NCBI RefSeq assembly: GCF_001189295.1
Contig: NZ_CP012159.1
Span: forward strand, 3,980,973 to 4,044,972
Source: Chondromyces crocatus
GTDB lineage: Bacteria; Myxococcota_A; Polyangia; Polyangiales; Polyangiaceae
Length of the DNA stretch: 64,000 bases
Direction: 5' to 3'
Shown here: positions 34,508 through 44,143 of the stretch, piece after piece
How positions within the stretch are numbered: position 1 is the first letter of the stretch
Layout: each line of letters starts with the position of its first letter
Notes under the pieces: model-generated
The model's database searches: none
Told to the model about the DNA's origin: nothing
The model's input: only the letters and a program-made list of their open reading frames with translations
Made by a program: the position numbers and the translations under genes

Positions 34508-35344
34508 TCAAAGAGGCTTGCTCGATGTGCCCGCGGCGTTGCGGGGTGACGGCTTCGCCACGGACGCAGGCGTCACGTCCTCCACGGGCTTCGGGTCGGC
34601 GCAGCAGCGGAAGCCGGTCTCGTAGAAGGCGAACTTGGTCTCGTGGGCGTCGTTCGTTCCGCGGCAGCCCGTCCAGGGTTTCGACCAGAAGCCGCCCATC
34701 AAGGCGCCGCTCCACTTCCGCCCCTTGCGTGTGGCCACCCACTCCTCGACGTTGCCGATGAGGTCGTAGACGCCGTAGGACGAGACGCAGCCGTGATGGC
34801 TGCCGCTCAGCGCTCCTTGCCAGAGGCGCGCGAGTTCGTCTTTGGCTTCTTCGCCGCCAGCCGCGAGCCGCTTCGCGTCGAACTGGCGCCAGCCCTTGCC
34901 GCTGTTGCAGACGTGGCGATCGGCGGTCCAGCCGTAGACCCAGGGGCGTCGCTCTGGGCCTTCGCACGCGAGCTCCCACTCCTGCTCGCTGCAGACACGC
35001 TTGCCCCGGGCGCCGCACCAGTCTTCGGCGTCGTGGAACGACTTCATGACCAGGGGGCGGGCGCCTCGGCGGTTGGGTGCCTCGAACTGATCCATGCAGA
35101 CGGCGATGTCCGTCAGGGCGCCTTCTTCGGCGGTGAGCCCCTCCCAGTAGGCGAAGCAGTGGGTATCCCGGGCGGATGGCCGAGGGTCCACGCAGAGGTG
35201 CTGGACTTCGTCGGCGTGGACGCCCTCCACGAGGCGCATGTCGTCCGGACACGCGGGGCTCGGGCCAGGATCGAGCGAGGGGGTCGCGGGGATGGTGATC
35301 AGGGCAATGGAAAGGGCGCCGAGGAGGAGGAGCGGATCGAGCAT
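34508..35344 (-). CDS. Formylglycine-generating-enzyme-like (SUMF1/EgtB-type) exported protein
   Basis: 278 residues from the ATG at 35344; an in-frame start further up exists, but this ATG directly precedes a hydrophobic segment (LLLLGALSIALITI) that looks like a signal peptide or anchor. The domain shows ICMDQFEAPN-type spacing (here VCMDQFEAPNRRG), FHDAEDWCGARGKRVCSEQEWE and YDLIGNVEEWVA. It ends with GGFWSKPW...CRGTND and FYETGFRCCAD. These are the signatures of the FGE-sulfatase fold, which in bacteria serves many roles besides sulfatase maturation. The Cys pair of true FGEs is not obviously present. No sulfatase gene is nearby, so the function is open. Confidence 0.87.
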   Translation of the reverse strand: MLDPLLLLGALSIALITIPATPSLDPGPSPACPDDMRLVEGVHADEVQHLCVDPRPSARDTHCFAYWEGLTAEEGALTDIAVCMDQFEAPNRRGARPLVMKSFHDAEDWCGARGKRVCSEQEWELACEGPERRPWVYGWTADRHVCNSGKGWRQFDAKRLAAGGEEAKDELARLWQGALSGSHHGCVSSYGVYDLIGNVEEWVATRKGRKWSGALMGGFWSKPWTGCRGTNDAHETKFAFYETGFRCCADPKPVEDVTPASVAKPSPRNAAGTSSKPL

Positions 35345-35759
35345 GCGGGGGTCCAGCGAGCACCACGGGCGGTGAGGAGGAGACGCAGGGGGCTCCAGGC
35401 GCACCGTCCGGCGGGGAAAGTCGTATCCTACCCCGGCTCATCCCGAGGAGGTTCCATGGTGAAGGATGCAGCGGGCGGCCAGAGGGGGTAGCTCGTGCAG
35501 GGGAGTGGGGGGCGGATTCATGTTCGTCCCGCCATGTCTTCCGCCATGGATGCCGGGTTCTGCGGGGGGCGGGCCCGAAAAAATCGCACGCCCTGTGGCA
35601 TGCAGGATGCGTCATGTCTATGGTGAGTCACCGCGGGATCCCGGTGCTGTCCGGCTGGGTAGGGCAGGGGTCGCTCCTCGGAGCAGCCTTGCCTCGCATC
35701 CCACCCGGAGTGCGCGCCGGACCCTTCGCGCCGGTCAGGTGTCCACGAGGAGATCACCA
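35345..35759. other. 415-bp region upstream of lon
   Basis: No gene is supported; the open frame ahead of lon is not family-like. Promoters of lon and of the divergent FGE-like gene should lie here. A heat-shock or CIRCE-type inverted repeat was looked for and not found by eye. Confidence 0.5.
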
Positions 35760-38210
35760 ATGTCCGAGAAGAAAAACCAACCGCCGCGCTCCGAGGAGGA
35801 GGTCACCTTCGGCGATGAGCTGCCGGTCCTGCCCATCCGGAACGCAGTCCTGTTTCCGGGGGCCGTCGCTCCCTTCGACGTGGGTCGAGAGAAGTCGGTC
35901 GCACTCGTCGAGGATGTCGACAATCTGCCTGGGCCCATCATCGCGATCTTCGCCCAGCGTGATCCGTCGACCGACGATCCGGGCGCAGAGGACCTCTATC
36001 CCGTGGGCTGCGCTGCGCGCGTGCTCAAGGCGCTGAAGCACAGCTCTGGCAACTACTCGCTGATCCTTCAGGGGCTCACGCGCATCCGGCTGGACAGCGT
36101 CCTCGCCACGGCGCCGTACCTGCGGGCGAAGATCCGTCGGATCGACGAGCCCACGACGGAGGACGTGGAGGCCGAGGCGCTGGCGATGAGCCTGCGTGAC
36201 ATCGCGAAGCAGGTCATCCAGCTCATGCCGGAGCTGCCGCGCGAGGCGGGGTCGCTCATCGACTCGATCCAGGCTCCCGGTGCGCTCGCCGATCTCGTGG
36301 CGGCGAACCTGGACGCGCCGGTCGAGGAGAAGGCGCAGCTCATCGAGACGATCGACGTGAAGGAGCGCATCCGGAAGGTGCTCCGGCTGCTGACGCGGCA
36401 GCTCGAGATCCTGAAGATGCGTGAGCGCATCAACTCCCAGATCAAGGAGGAGATGGGCAAGAACCAGCGCGAGTACGTCCTGCGGCAGCAGCTGAAGGCG
36501 ATCAAGGAAGAGCTGGGCGAGGACGACGGCGATCAGGGTGATCTCGACGGGCTCGAGGATCGCATCGCGAAGGCGAACCTGCCGACCGAGGCCGAGACGG
36601 TTGCGAAGAAGCAGCTGAAGCGGCTCCGGACGATGCAGGTCGGCTCGGCCGAGTACACGGTGGTGCGCACCTACCTCGACTGGATCCTGGACATCCCGTG
36701 GACGCAGTCGACGCAGGACAACCTGGACATCTCCAGCGTGCGCAAGGTGCTCGACGAGGATCACTACGGCCTGGAGAAGGTCAAGAAGCGCATCCTCGAG
36801 TACCTCGCGGTGCGCAAGCTGAAGCAGGACAAGAAGGGACCGATCCTCTGCCTGCTCGGGCCCCCCGGCGTCGGCAAGACGTCGCTCGGGCGCAGCATCG
36901 CACGCGCGCTGGGGCGAAAGTTCCACCGTGTGTCGCTCGGTGGTGTGCACGACGAGGCGGCCATCCGCGGTCACCGGCGGACGTACGTCGGCGCGCTGCC
37001 TGGTCAGATCATCCAGGGGATGAAGAAGTCGGGGATGATCAACCCGGTCTTCATGATGGATGAGGTCGACAAGATCGGACACGACTTCCGGGGCGATCCC
37101 TCCGCGGCGCTGCTGGAGGTGCTCGATCCGGAGCAGAACAACACGTTCGCGGATCACTACCTGGAGATCCCGTACGACCTGTCGAACGTGATGTTCGTCG
37201 CGACGGCGAACGTGGCCGATCCGATCCCGCCTCCGCTCCGCGACCGCATGGAGATCCTGGAGATCCCCGGCTACACGCGGCGCGAGAAGCTGGCGATCGC
37301 GCGGCAGCACCTGCTCCCGAAGCAGCTCTCCGAGCACGGTCTGACGCCCGAGCAGCTCGAGGTGACGGATCGCGCGCTGGAGGAGATCATCGATCACTAC
37401 ACGCGGGAGGCCGGTGTGCGTTCGCTGGAGCGGCAGATCGCGTCGGTCATTCGCGGGGTGGCGGTGAAGGTCGCCGAGGGCGATACGCAGAAGCGTCGCG
37501 TCGACAACGAGGACGATCTGCACGAGTTCCTCGGGCCCGCGAAGTACACGAGTGAGGTGGCGGAGCGCACGGCCGAGAGCGGTGTCGCGACGGGCCTGGC
37601 GTGGACGAGCGTGGGTGGTGAGATCCTCTTCATCGAGGCCACGCGGATGTACGGGACCGGGAAGCTGCAGCTCACCGGTCAGCTCGGCGATGTGATGAAG
37701 GAGTCCGCTCAGGCGGCGCTCTCCTTCGTGCGCAGCAACGCTTCTCGCTACGGGATCCCGAAGGACTTCCTGGAGAAGAGCGACCTGCACATTCACATCC
37801 CGGCAGGCGCGATGCCCAAGGATGGGCCGAGCGCCGGCGTGACCATCTTCACGGCGCTGGTCTCTCTGCTCACGGGCGTGACGGTGCGGCCGGACGTGGC
37901 GATGACGGGTGAGATCACGCTGCGTGGTCGGGTGCTCCCGATCGGTGGCCTCAAGGAGAAGGTGCTCGCGGCCCATCGCGCGGGGATCAAGCGGATCGTG
38001 GTGCCCGAGCGGAACCGCGCCGATCTCGAGGAGGTGCCGAAGGAGGTCGTCGACGAGCTGCAGTTCTTCTTCGTCAGCCGGATGGAGCAGGTCCTCGAGG
38101 CCGCTCTGGAGCGGGTGCCGGAGCCGTCTCCCGCCACGGAAGAGGCGAAGGACGGCGAGAAGAAGGACGCAGAGAAGGCCGCCGAGAAGAGCCCGATGGC
38201 GAGCAACTGA
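35760..38210 (+). CDS. lon: ATP-dependent protease Lon
   Basis: 816 residues. The ATG at 35760 follows GAGGAG at 7-base spacing; the frame is open from 35466, but that part is not conserved-looking. The N-terminal substrate-binding domain begins [19 protein letters not shown]. The AAA+ domain has Walker [11 protein letters not shown] near residue 366 and Walker [10 protein letters not shown]. The protease domain has the Ser691-Lys732 dyad in KDGPSAGV and GGLKEKV. The C-terminal 35 residues are a charged Lys/Glu tail. Lon degrades misfolded and regulatory proteins in the cytoplasm. A strong intrinsic terminator follows the stop. Confidence 0.98.
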   Translation: MSEKKNQPPRSEEEVTFGDELPVLPIRNAVLFPGAVAPFDVGREKSVALVEDVDNLPGPIIAIFAQRDPSTDDPGAEDLYPVGCAARVLKALKHSSGNYSLILQGLTRIRLDSVLATAPYLRAKIRRIDEPTTEDVEAEALAMSLRDIAKQVIQLMPELPREAGSLIDSIQAPGALADLVAANLDAPVEEKAQLIETIDVKERIRKVLRLLTRQLEILKMRERINSQIKEEMGKNQREYVLRQQLKAIKEELGEDDGDQGDLDGLEDRIAKANLPTEAETVAKKQLKRLRTMQVGSAEYTVVRTYLDWILDIPWTQSTQDNLDISSVRKVLDEDHYGLEKVKKRILEYLAVRKLKQDKKGPILCLLGPPGVGKTSLGRSIARALGRKFHRVSLGGVHDEAAIRGHRRTYVGALPGQIIQGMKKSGMINPVFMMDEVDKIGHDFRGDPSAALLEVLDPEQNNTFADHYLEIPYDLSNVMFVATANVADPIPPPLRDRMEILEIPGYTRREKLAIARQHLLPKQLSEHGLTPEQLEVTDRALEEIIDHYTREAGVRSLERQIASVIRGVAVKVAEGDTQKRRVDNEDDLHEFLGPAKYTSEVAERTAESGVATGLAWTSVGGEILFIEATRMYGTGKLQLTGQLGDVMKESAQAALSFVRSNASRYGIPKDFLEKSDLHIHIPAGAMPKDGPSAGVTIFTALVSLLTGVTVRPDVAMTGEITLRGRVLPIGGLKEKVLAAHRAGIKRIVVPERNRADLEEVPKEVVDELQFFFVSRMEQVLEAALERVPEPSPATEEAKDGEKKDAEKAAEKSPMASN

Positions 38211-38233
38211 CGTCACCCGTCGAGGTGTGACAT

Positions 38234-38275
38234 GCGAGGCGAGATGGGTGTGAGCCCTCTCGCCTCGCGCATTTT
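38234..38275 (+). terminator. Rho-independent terminator of lon
   Basis: A perfect 11-bp stem, GCGAGGCGAGA (38234-38244) with TCTCGCCTCGC (38258-38268), is followed by GCATTTTG. It begins 24 bp after the lon stop. Confidence 0.87.
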
Positions 38276-38362
38276 GTAGGTCGTGTCGCTGGGTTGGGCG
38301 TTTCGAGAGGCGGCCTGGGCTCTTGTGAATGAGGGGTGTGCCCCGCTAGCCTCGCTTCTGCG

Positions 38363-39628
38363 ATGGCGATGCGCCCGTGCCCCAATTGCGCGTGGATGCT
38401 CAAGGATACGGACAGCGCATGCTCGATGTGCGGCGCTGCGGTCCCGGGAGCAGCTGCACCACCTCCGGCACCGACCGGAGGCGCCTATGCGCCACCAGGA
38501 CCTCCCGGGTTTGCTTCGGGCGGCGCTGCGCCTCCGCCACCCGTGGCGTTCGGTGGTGGGATGCCTCCGCCGATGCAGTCGGGGTTCGGGTCGGGGGGCG
38601 GTGGTGGCTATCCGCCGCCCGCTGCCATGGGAGGTTACGGCGGAGCTCCGGCAGGGGGTGGAGGGGGGGCGGGCGCGTTCTCGGCTGCTGCTGGGCAAGA
38701 GCCGTTCGCCGTGTCGCCGTGGGCGCGCGAGTCGCCTGCGGTGGCGCCGCAGATGACGCCAGCACCCGGGGCGGCGCTCGGTGCGCCCACGGCAGCTGGG
38801 ACGCCGCCGATGGCTGCGCCCGTGACGGGGCTCGCCGGGAATCCGATGGTGCAGGCGGCGCCTGCGCCCGGGGCGCCGAGCATGGGGGCGCCGCAAGCGC
38901 CGATGTTCGGGGCGCCGCCGCCCGTGGGCGCTCCTGGCGGGGGGCTGGCTCCGCCACCCATGGTGACGGGTGGTGTGGTGGGTGGGCCCAACGTGAGGCC
39001 GCCGCCGATGGGAGGGCTGGCTTCGCCGCCTGCGATGGCGCCGGGTGGTGGGATGGGTCCGCCGGGGATGGTGGGTCCGCCTGGGATGGTGGCGCCGCCC
39101 GGGATGGTGGGTCCACCTGGGATGGTGGCGCCGCCTGGGATGGCATCGCCTGGCGGTGGGATGGGTCCGCCGGGAATGGTGGGGCCACCGGGGATGGTTG
39201 GGCCGCCCGGGATGGTTGGGCCGCCCGGGATGGTGGCGCCACCCGGGATGCTTCCTGGAGGGGCGCCGCCGATGGCGGGCAACCCTGCGGTCGGTGGCGC
39301 GCGGGTGCTCGTGGGGTTCCTGGTGACGTTCCAGAACGATCCGGGGGGGAGCTTCTGGGCGGTGCACAGCGGTCGCACACAGATGGGTCGCGCCGCGGCG
39401 GATGGTGGGCCCGACATCGCGCTGCCCGATGCGAGCGCGTCGTCGCGGCACGCGTCGATCCACGCGGATCCGGCGACGGGTCAGGCGTTCATCGAGGATG
39501 ATGGATCGCGGAACGGGACGTTTCTGAACGAGCAGCGTCTGACGCAAGGAGACCGGCGGCAGATCCGTGACAACGATCGACTGCGGCTGGGGAGCACGAC
39601 GTTCGTGGTGAAGCTGCTCGTGTCCTGA
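38363..39628 (+). CDS. Zinc-ribbon, Pro/Gly/Met-rich, FHA-domain protein
   Basis: 421 residues from the ATG at 38363; no clear ribosome site. The N-terminus is a small zinc ribbon, CPNC then CSMC after about 14 residues. Residues about 30-310 are low complexity, rich in Pro, Gly, Ala and Met, with PPGMV repeats. The last 110 residues are an FHA domain: GRTQMGRAAADGGPDI, SSRHASIHADP, DDGSRNGTFLNEQRL and LRLGSTTF. FHA domains bind phospho-threonine peptides, so it is a likely adaptor in Ser/Thr-kinase signalling, which is abundant in myxobacteria. No kinase gene is adjacent. The ribosome-site weakness leaves the exact start open. Confidence 0.9.
   Translation: MAMRPCPNCAWMLKDTDSACSMCGAAVPGAAAPPPAPTGGAYAPPGPPGFASGGAAPPPPVAFGGGMPPPMQSGFGSGGGGGYPPPAAMGGYGGAPAGGGGGAGAFSAAAGQEPFAVSPWARESPAVAPQMTPAPGAALGAPTAAGTPPMAAPVTGLAGNPMVQAAPAPGAPSMGAPQAPMFGAPPPVGAPGGGLAPPPMVTGGVVGGPNVRPPPMGGLASPPAMAPGGGMGPPGMVGPPGMVAPPGMVGPPGMVAPPGMASPGGGMGPPGMVGPPGMVGPPGMVGPPGMVAPPGMLPGGAPPMAGNPAVGGARVLVGFLVTFQNDPGGSFWAVHSGRTQMGRAAADGGPDIALPDASASSRHASIHADPATGQAFIEDDGSRNGTFLNEQRLTQGDRRQIRDNDRLRLGSTTFVVKLLVS
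39041..39266 (+). repeat. In-frame short repeats encoding PPGMV/PPGMA units
   Basis: About eleven copies of a 15-bp unit (variants of CCGCCGGGGATGGTG) encode the PPGMV/PPGMA run in the FHA protein, in two blocks each opened by GGGMG. The frame is kept throughout. Confidence 0.85.
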
Positions 39629-39886
39629 GCGGGGAGCGCGTTCGCCGAGGGGTGGGGGGCGAGATGGGCTCGGCGGTGGGAGAGCGAGCGCTGGGTGTCG
39701 GTGCGCGTGGGGGGCGATATGTCGGTGAGCTCGGTCCCTGCGCAATGGCGTAGAGGAGCGCGCTCCGCGACGGAGCGTCGAAGGAGTGCGGAGCTCGGGT
39801 GAGCTTGTTTCGAGGAGGGGCCTTGAGAAAGGCGTCGAAGCTAGCGAGCAGGTGACGAAGCGGGGGCGGGTGGTGAGGTGCCTTGG

Positions 39887-41017
39887 CTAGTTGCTTCCAC
39901 CCGCACCACCGGCACCGCCGCCACCAGCGTCACCACCGGCGCCCGAGGCGGGGGGGTTCGGATCGGTGCAGCGGAGGAAGCCGGAGGCCGGATCCGTCAC
40001 GCAGGTCGCAGGGGCGAGGCAGTCCGAGTCATCTGCGCAGATCTGTCCTGATTCGCAGCGCGGGCACTCGCGCCGGATCTCGCGGCCGCCAGAAGACGCT
40101 GGGCTCTCACCAGTTCGAGGGCCGCCGCAATCGACGTCGGTCTCGAAGAAGTTCTTGAGGCCGTCGGCGCAGGGGTTCTGGAAGGGGATCGCGCAGTTGA
40201 AATACTGGATGACGGTCGGCTCGGCGCCTTCGAGATCCCCTTCATAGGGAGGGTAGGTGAGGCGCAACCGGATCCAGCCGTCGAAGGGGGCGGTGTCCGT
40301 CTCCCAGGGAGCCGCGGTGGCGCCGGCATACGAGTCGATCTCGGCGCGCGGCAGGAGCCGCTCGTAGCCGTCGCACTTGGCAGACTCGAGGCGGTTGAAG
40401 CGGAACGCTTCGCCCGAGGGGCACGTGGTGGTGTAGATGGCCCGGCCCTCCTGCTGAACGATGGAGAACGCGCCACCCGTCACTGCCTCGGGATCACGTC
40501 CGACGCCGCTGACGCTCCCGGCGCCATCGAGGGCGTCCTGGCAGACGGGCGGAATGTCGGTCGGATCCTCGGTGCAGGGGCGGAAGTCGATCGAGAACGT
40601 GTACGGGCTGGTGACGACGATGGAGGAGCAAGGCTCGCTGCGCGCATCGAGGCGGGTGACCTGGAGCGTCGTCAGAGGGAACTGCTCGAACGCGGGCGTC
40701 GTGTCGAACTGCACCTGGCCTGCGACCTGTCCGCTGACCGGATCTTGAAGGACGCAGGTGTCGAGGGTGCTGCGCTGGACGAACCTGCCGACGGGGCCGC
40801 TGTTCTTGACGTCGGCCGCAGAGGCCTCGTCGAAGACCGCGCCACAGCGGGTGCGCACGTCGTCGAACAGGTTGCGGTAGCAGTTCTGGGGATCTCTCAG
40901 CCAGCCGCAGATGTCATTGAGCTCCTCGCTCGAACCGCAGCCCGGAACGAACACGGCGGCAGTCGCGAGGGCGAGCGGGAGGGAAACTACGGCAAGCAAC
41001 AGCGGACGACGTCGCAT
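39887..41017 (-). CDS. Cysteine-rich lipoprotein with C-terminal ETDVDCGG motif
   Basis: 376 residues. The signal peptide MRRRPLLLAVVSLPLALATA ends in lipobox VPGCGS. The body has no recognised domain. Near the C-terminus are NFFETDVDCGGPRTG, CPRCESGQICADDSDC and ATCVTD, a Cys-rich segment common in myxobacterial surface proteins. The last 20 residues are a Gly/Ala tail. The Cys spacing suggests disulfides outside the cytoplasm. Function unknown. Confidence 0.9.
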   Translation of the reverse strand: MRRRPLLLAVVSLPLALATAAVFVPGCGSSEELNDICGWLRDPQNCYRNLFDDVRTRCGAVFDEASAADVKNSGPVGRFVQRSTLDTCVLQDPVSGQVAGQVQFDTTPAFEQFPLTTLQVTRLDARSEPCSSIVVTSPYTFSIDFRPCTEDPTDIPPVCQDALDGAGSVSGVGRDPEAVTGGAFSIVQQEGRAIYTTTCPSGEAFRFNRLESAKCDGYERLLPRAEIDSYAGATAAPWETDTAPFDGWIRLRLTYPPYEGDLEGAEPTVIQYFNCAIPFQNPCADGLKNFFETDVDCGGPRTGESPASSGGREIRRECPRCESGQICADDSDCLAPATCVTDPASGFLRCTDPNPPASGAGGDAGGGGAGGAGGSN

Positions 41018-41076
41018 GGCGCGAGTCTACGCAAAGTCGTCCCTTGGTGGCCACAATCCGGGTGCTGGAGAGCAGC

Positions 41077-41766
41077 TCAGAACTGGAGGTACGGTCCGGG
41101 GACGACGTAGGTGTCGTCGTTGCCGGCGTAGGTGAACACGCCCCAGCAGACCAGCTTGTACTTGATGGCGAAAGCGAGGGCTTCGTCGAGGTCGGTCTTG
41201 GGCGCGAGCACCGCCAGGTTCGAGCGGCGTATGCCCCACCAGCCAGGGCCGTGCAGGAGGAGGGCGTCGTGCAGGTCCCGAGAGGCGGCCTCGGAGTTGT
41301 CGAGCACGGCCAGGCGCAGTCGGACGAAGCGTCGGCCGCTGTCCTTGCTCTTCTCGGAGGCGGGGAAGTCGAACCAGTAAAGGTTACCGCGGGCCTTCTT
41401 GGGCTGGACGCTGGCGCCGATGCTCTCCAGAAAACGGGCGAGGTCGTCCGGCGCGAGCGGCTGGGTCATCGCGTGGGTCTCGATGCCCTGGCAGACCTCG
41501 GGCTTGATCTTGAAGCGATTGAGGCCGACCGAGGGGGAGGCCTCGCCCTCGGGTGTCAGGAGGTGCTGATCGACCTCGCCCACCGGGAGGTTGTCGGGAT
41601 AGTCGACGCCTGCGTCGATGCCGCTGCAGCCGGCGGAGGCCAGGGCCAGTGGGAGCGCCACCGCCAGCGCCGCTATGGACAGCGAGCGATGTGTATGAAA
41701 TGACACATTGCTGGCGGTCTGCGAGGGAGAGGCCAGAGGATGGCTGGAGCTGGGCATCGGGTTCAT
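41077..41766 (-). CDS. Hypothetical lipoprotein
   Basis: About 229 residues from the ATG at 41766 (a second ATG is at 41757); the frame remains open upstream to 41988. The signal peptide SLSIAALAVALPLALASAGC has a clear lipobox. The mature part begins DAGVDYPDNLPVG and shows WFDFPASEKSKDSGRRFVR and GPGWWGIRRSNLA, with no family I recognise. It ends YVVPGPYLQF. It lies 59 bp downstream of the other lipoprotein's start on the same strand, so they could be co-transcribed. Confidence 0.82.
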   Translation of the reverse strand: MNPMPSSSHPLASPSQTASNVSFHTHRSLSIAALAVALPLALASAGCSGIDAGVDYPDNLPVGEVDQHLLTPEGEASPSVGLNRFKIKPEVCQGIETHAMTQPLAPDDLARFLESIGASVQPKKARGNLYWFDFPASEKSKDSGRRFVRLRLAVLDNSEAASRDLHDALLLHGPGWWGIRRSNLAVLAPKTDLDEALAFAIKYKLVCWGVFTYAGNDDTYVVPGPYLQF

Positions 41767-42023
41767 CGGGTTGGCTGTCGCGGGGGTTGGCAAAGGAGCG
41801 CGCTCCAGTCTGCCGGTGCCGCCGGGGAGAAGATACGCTCTTGCGGCGGCCAAGGGATCATCCAACGTGGCGCAGCCGTGGGCAAACTCCTCGGCGCCGT
41901 GGCGTGGGGGTCTGGGGCGCAGCGGGCTTCGGGGTCCCCAGGACGGGGGCTCGCGTTCGTCACGATGTGCCCGGGCTGCTGCGAACATTTGGCTAGGCTA
42001 GCCCCACTGACCTATTGTCACCG

Positions 42024-42695
42024 ATGATGAAGCTCTCCGGCACGCCGATGCTCAAGCGTTGCGTCGCAAGCCTACCCCGCGCGGCGTCCTTCGCGCTTGC
42101 CCTCGCGGCGATCAACGGCTGCGGTGGGGCCCCCTCAGCGCCCAAGCAGGATGAGGTCTTTTACCTGCATGGCGCCGGGATCATTGACCGCAATTTCAGC
42201 TACGAGGTGTACTTCCCGCCGCTCGATCGCGCAGCGTCGGAGCGCACGCCGCGGATGGTCGGTGTCGGTGTCCTCGAAGGGGATGTCCGGCTCTCACGAC
42301 CGATCGACTGGTACGTGCGGTCTGCGGATTACACCCCGCAGGGGCGGTACATTTCGTATCAATCACCCCGGCAATTCCTCTTCTCGATCTTCGAGAGGAT
42401 CGACGATCCGGAAGACCCCTGGCCGGATCTGCTCCGACGCTACGAGAAGGACCTGACGGAGCAAGGGGCGCAGATCATCTCGGGTCGCACGCCCATCTCG
42501 ACGGCCAATGCGCAGGGGCGTAGCTACTTCGTCAGGACGAAGGTGGCTGCGAAGCCCCCGTACGAGGCGTTTGCGCACGAGATCCTGGTGCGCAGCGCTC
42601 ACCGCATCCTGCTCGTGCAGGTGGTGCATCAGCCGAACATCGACGCGAGCGTCGACGAGATGATGGCGGCGCTCGGCAGCATGATCGTGTACTGA
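42024..42695 (+). CDS. Hypothetical lipoprotein
   Basis: 223 residues from the ATG at 42024 (ATGs at 42024 and 42027; a TTG at 42015 also fits). The signal peptide ends in the lipobox AAINGCGG. The mature protein has FYLHGAGIIDRNFSYEVYFPP, IDWYVRSADYTPQGRY and a C-terminal domain with RSYFVRTKVAA and HRILLVQVVHQ. No family is recognised. It is divergent from the lipoprotein at 41077-41766 and precedes, on the other strand, the end of the type VI operon. There is no sign that it belongs to that system. Confidence 0.83.
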   Translation: MMKLSGTPMLKRCVASLPRAASFALALAAINGCGGAPSAPKQDEVFYLHGAGIIDRNFSYEVYFPPLDRAASERTPRMVGVGVLEGDVRLSRPIDWYVRSADYTPQGRYISYQSPRQFLFSIFERIDDPEDPWPDLLRRYEKDLTEQGAQIISGRTPISTANAQGRSYFVRTKVAAKPPYEAFAHEILVRSAHRILLVQVVHQPNIDASVDEMMAALGSMIVY

Positions 42696-43051
42696 CGCGC
42701 GGGCCGGGATGCGGCTGCGCGTCGCGGCTCATCGGACGGGCTTGTTTGCCGTCACGAAGAGCACCTCTCGCGTACTCCCGCCAGCGGAGCGCGGAGCGCC
42801 TCTCACGAACTCTCGTCACCGGATCGTAGAGACGTCTCGCGCGTTCGCGTGATGCGGGCTTCTGCGCGAGGCCGCGTGTTTTCGTCCTGGCGGTCTGCCG
42901 GGGCATCTCGGCTGGCTCGCGCGCTGGTCGAACTTGCGTTTCTGGTCGGGTCGTTTCGTCTCTGCGGCGCGCTCCGAGCGTGGACGAGAGCGTTCTGCGG
43001 TGGCGGGGAATTGCGGACGTCGTCCCAGCTGGAGAGCGAGGACCGCTCTGC
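42696..43051. other. 356-bp intergenic stretch with a hairpin after the lipoprotein stop
   Basis: A 7-bp stem, GACGCGC (42694-42700) with GCGCGTC (42717-42723), overlaps the lipoprotein stop, but no T-tract follows. Frames crossing the rest are not family-like. No terminator of the tssG operon was recognised. Confidence 0.45.
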
Positions 43052-44143
43052 TCACATCGGCGGAGGCTCGCCGAGATCTTCGTCCTCGTCTTCTTCTCCC
43101 TCGGTGCGGTGCATCTGCTTGCCTTCGAGGGGGACGCTGATCTTGAACTGCTGGCCCACCGAGCCACCCAGCCAGGTGGTCCGCTTCAGCGTCGAGGCAC
43201 GCTGAGAGCCGAGCTGGTAGCGCGGGGCGTCTTCCGTCTTCACGTGGATCTCGAGCATGACGTCGTGGATGCCGGGCGTGAACGTGTCGATGATGCCGCG
43301 CAAGAGCGGCTGGCGGCTCCCCCCAGGGAGGAGCGAGAGATAGTCGTCGTAGCCGACCGGTCCGATGATGACGTTGAAGCGGCCCGAGCCGTCGTACACG
43401 TAGCGGCCGATGGTGAGGCTCTGACCGAGCTGGTGGTTCTGAACGCCGAGCTTGTTTCGGTTCGGCTTCTCGATGAGTGTCCACTGGCCGACGAACTGCT
43501 CGATCTGGATGCCCATGTCTCCGAAGAGATCCGTGAGCACGACCTCGAGGCCGCGCGCCGAGCGCGACTTGGAGGCGAGGATCGAGGCGTACCGGAGGAA
43601 GAGGAAGCGATCGATGGGGGTCTGGCTCTGACGGAAGCCGTCGACGCCGACCGAGCAGAACATCCTGCTGGAGAAGGCGTCCGCGCCGCCCTGACGGTAG
43701 GTCACGGGGAGGCGGTACTTGGCCCAAGAGCGATAGAAGAGCGCGACGAGCCGGTGATGCAGGACGTCGAGGAGGTCGCGCACGGGCTGCGGGCCACCCT
43801 GGTAGTCCCCGAGAGCGATGTCCTCTGCGAAGTAGGTGGGGAGAGGCGAGACGACGCCGTAGAGGCCGAGGAACGTCACGCTGATGCGCGCGCGCTCGAT
43901 GCCGTCGCCGTACTTCACGAGATCCAGATCGGAGACGTCGCTGGACGCGAACGTGAGCGATGGATCGCCGCGGAGCCGGATGCGCTCGGCGTGCGCAGGC
44001 CCTTCGCGGCCGACCGGGGGGGCCGACGGGAAGAGGCGCTCGAGGAGGTAGATGAGACGGAAGAACGAAGACCGCTTCGCTTCCGCTCTGAGCCGCTCGA
44101 ACGTGCTCAGATCAAAGTCAGACTTCCGCTCTTCGGCTCCCAT
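43052..44143 (-). CDS. tssG: Type VI secretion baseplate subunit TssG
   Basis: 363 residues. Family features are SSFFRLIYLLERLFP near the start, RIRLRGDPSLTFASSDV, FLGLYGVVSPLPTYF and RSWAKYRLPV. The end is an acidic tail (TEGEEDEDEDLGE). TssG is part of the T6SS baseplate wedge with TssE, TssF and TssK in the cytoplasm. Its start overlaps the end of tssF by 37 bp, the usual F-G arrangement, and it is the last gene of the minus-strand operon hcp-hcp-tssE-tssF-tssG. Confidence 0.95.
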   Translation of the reverse strand: MGAEERKSDFDLSTFERLRAEAKRSSFFRLIYLLERLFPSAPPVGREGPAHAERIRLRGDPSLTFASSDVSDLDLVKYGDGIERARISVTFLGLYGVVSPLPTYFAEDIALGDYQGGPQPVRDLLDVLHHRLVALFYRSWAKYRLPVTYRQGGADAFSSRMFCSVGVDGFRQSQTPIDRFLFLRYASILASKSRSARGLEVVLTDLFGDMGIQIEQFVGQWTLIEKPNRNKLGVQNHQLGQSLTIGRYVYDGSGRFNVIIGPVGYDDYLSLLPGGSRQPLLRGIIDTFTPGIHDVMLEIHVKTEDAPRYQLGSQRASTLKRTTWLGGSVGQQFKISVPLEGKQMHRTEGEEDEDEDLGEPPPM

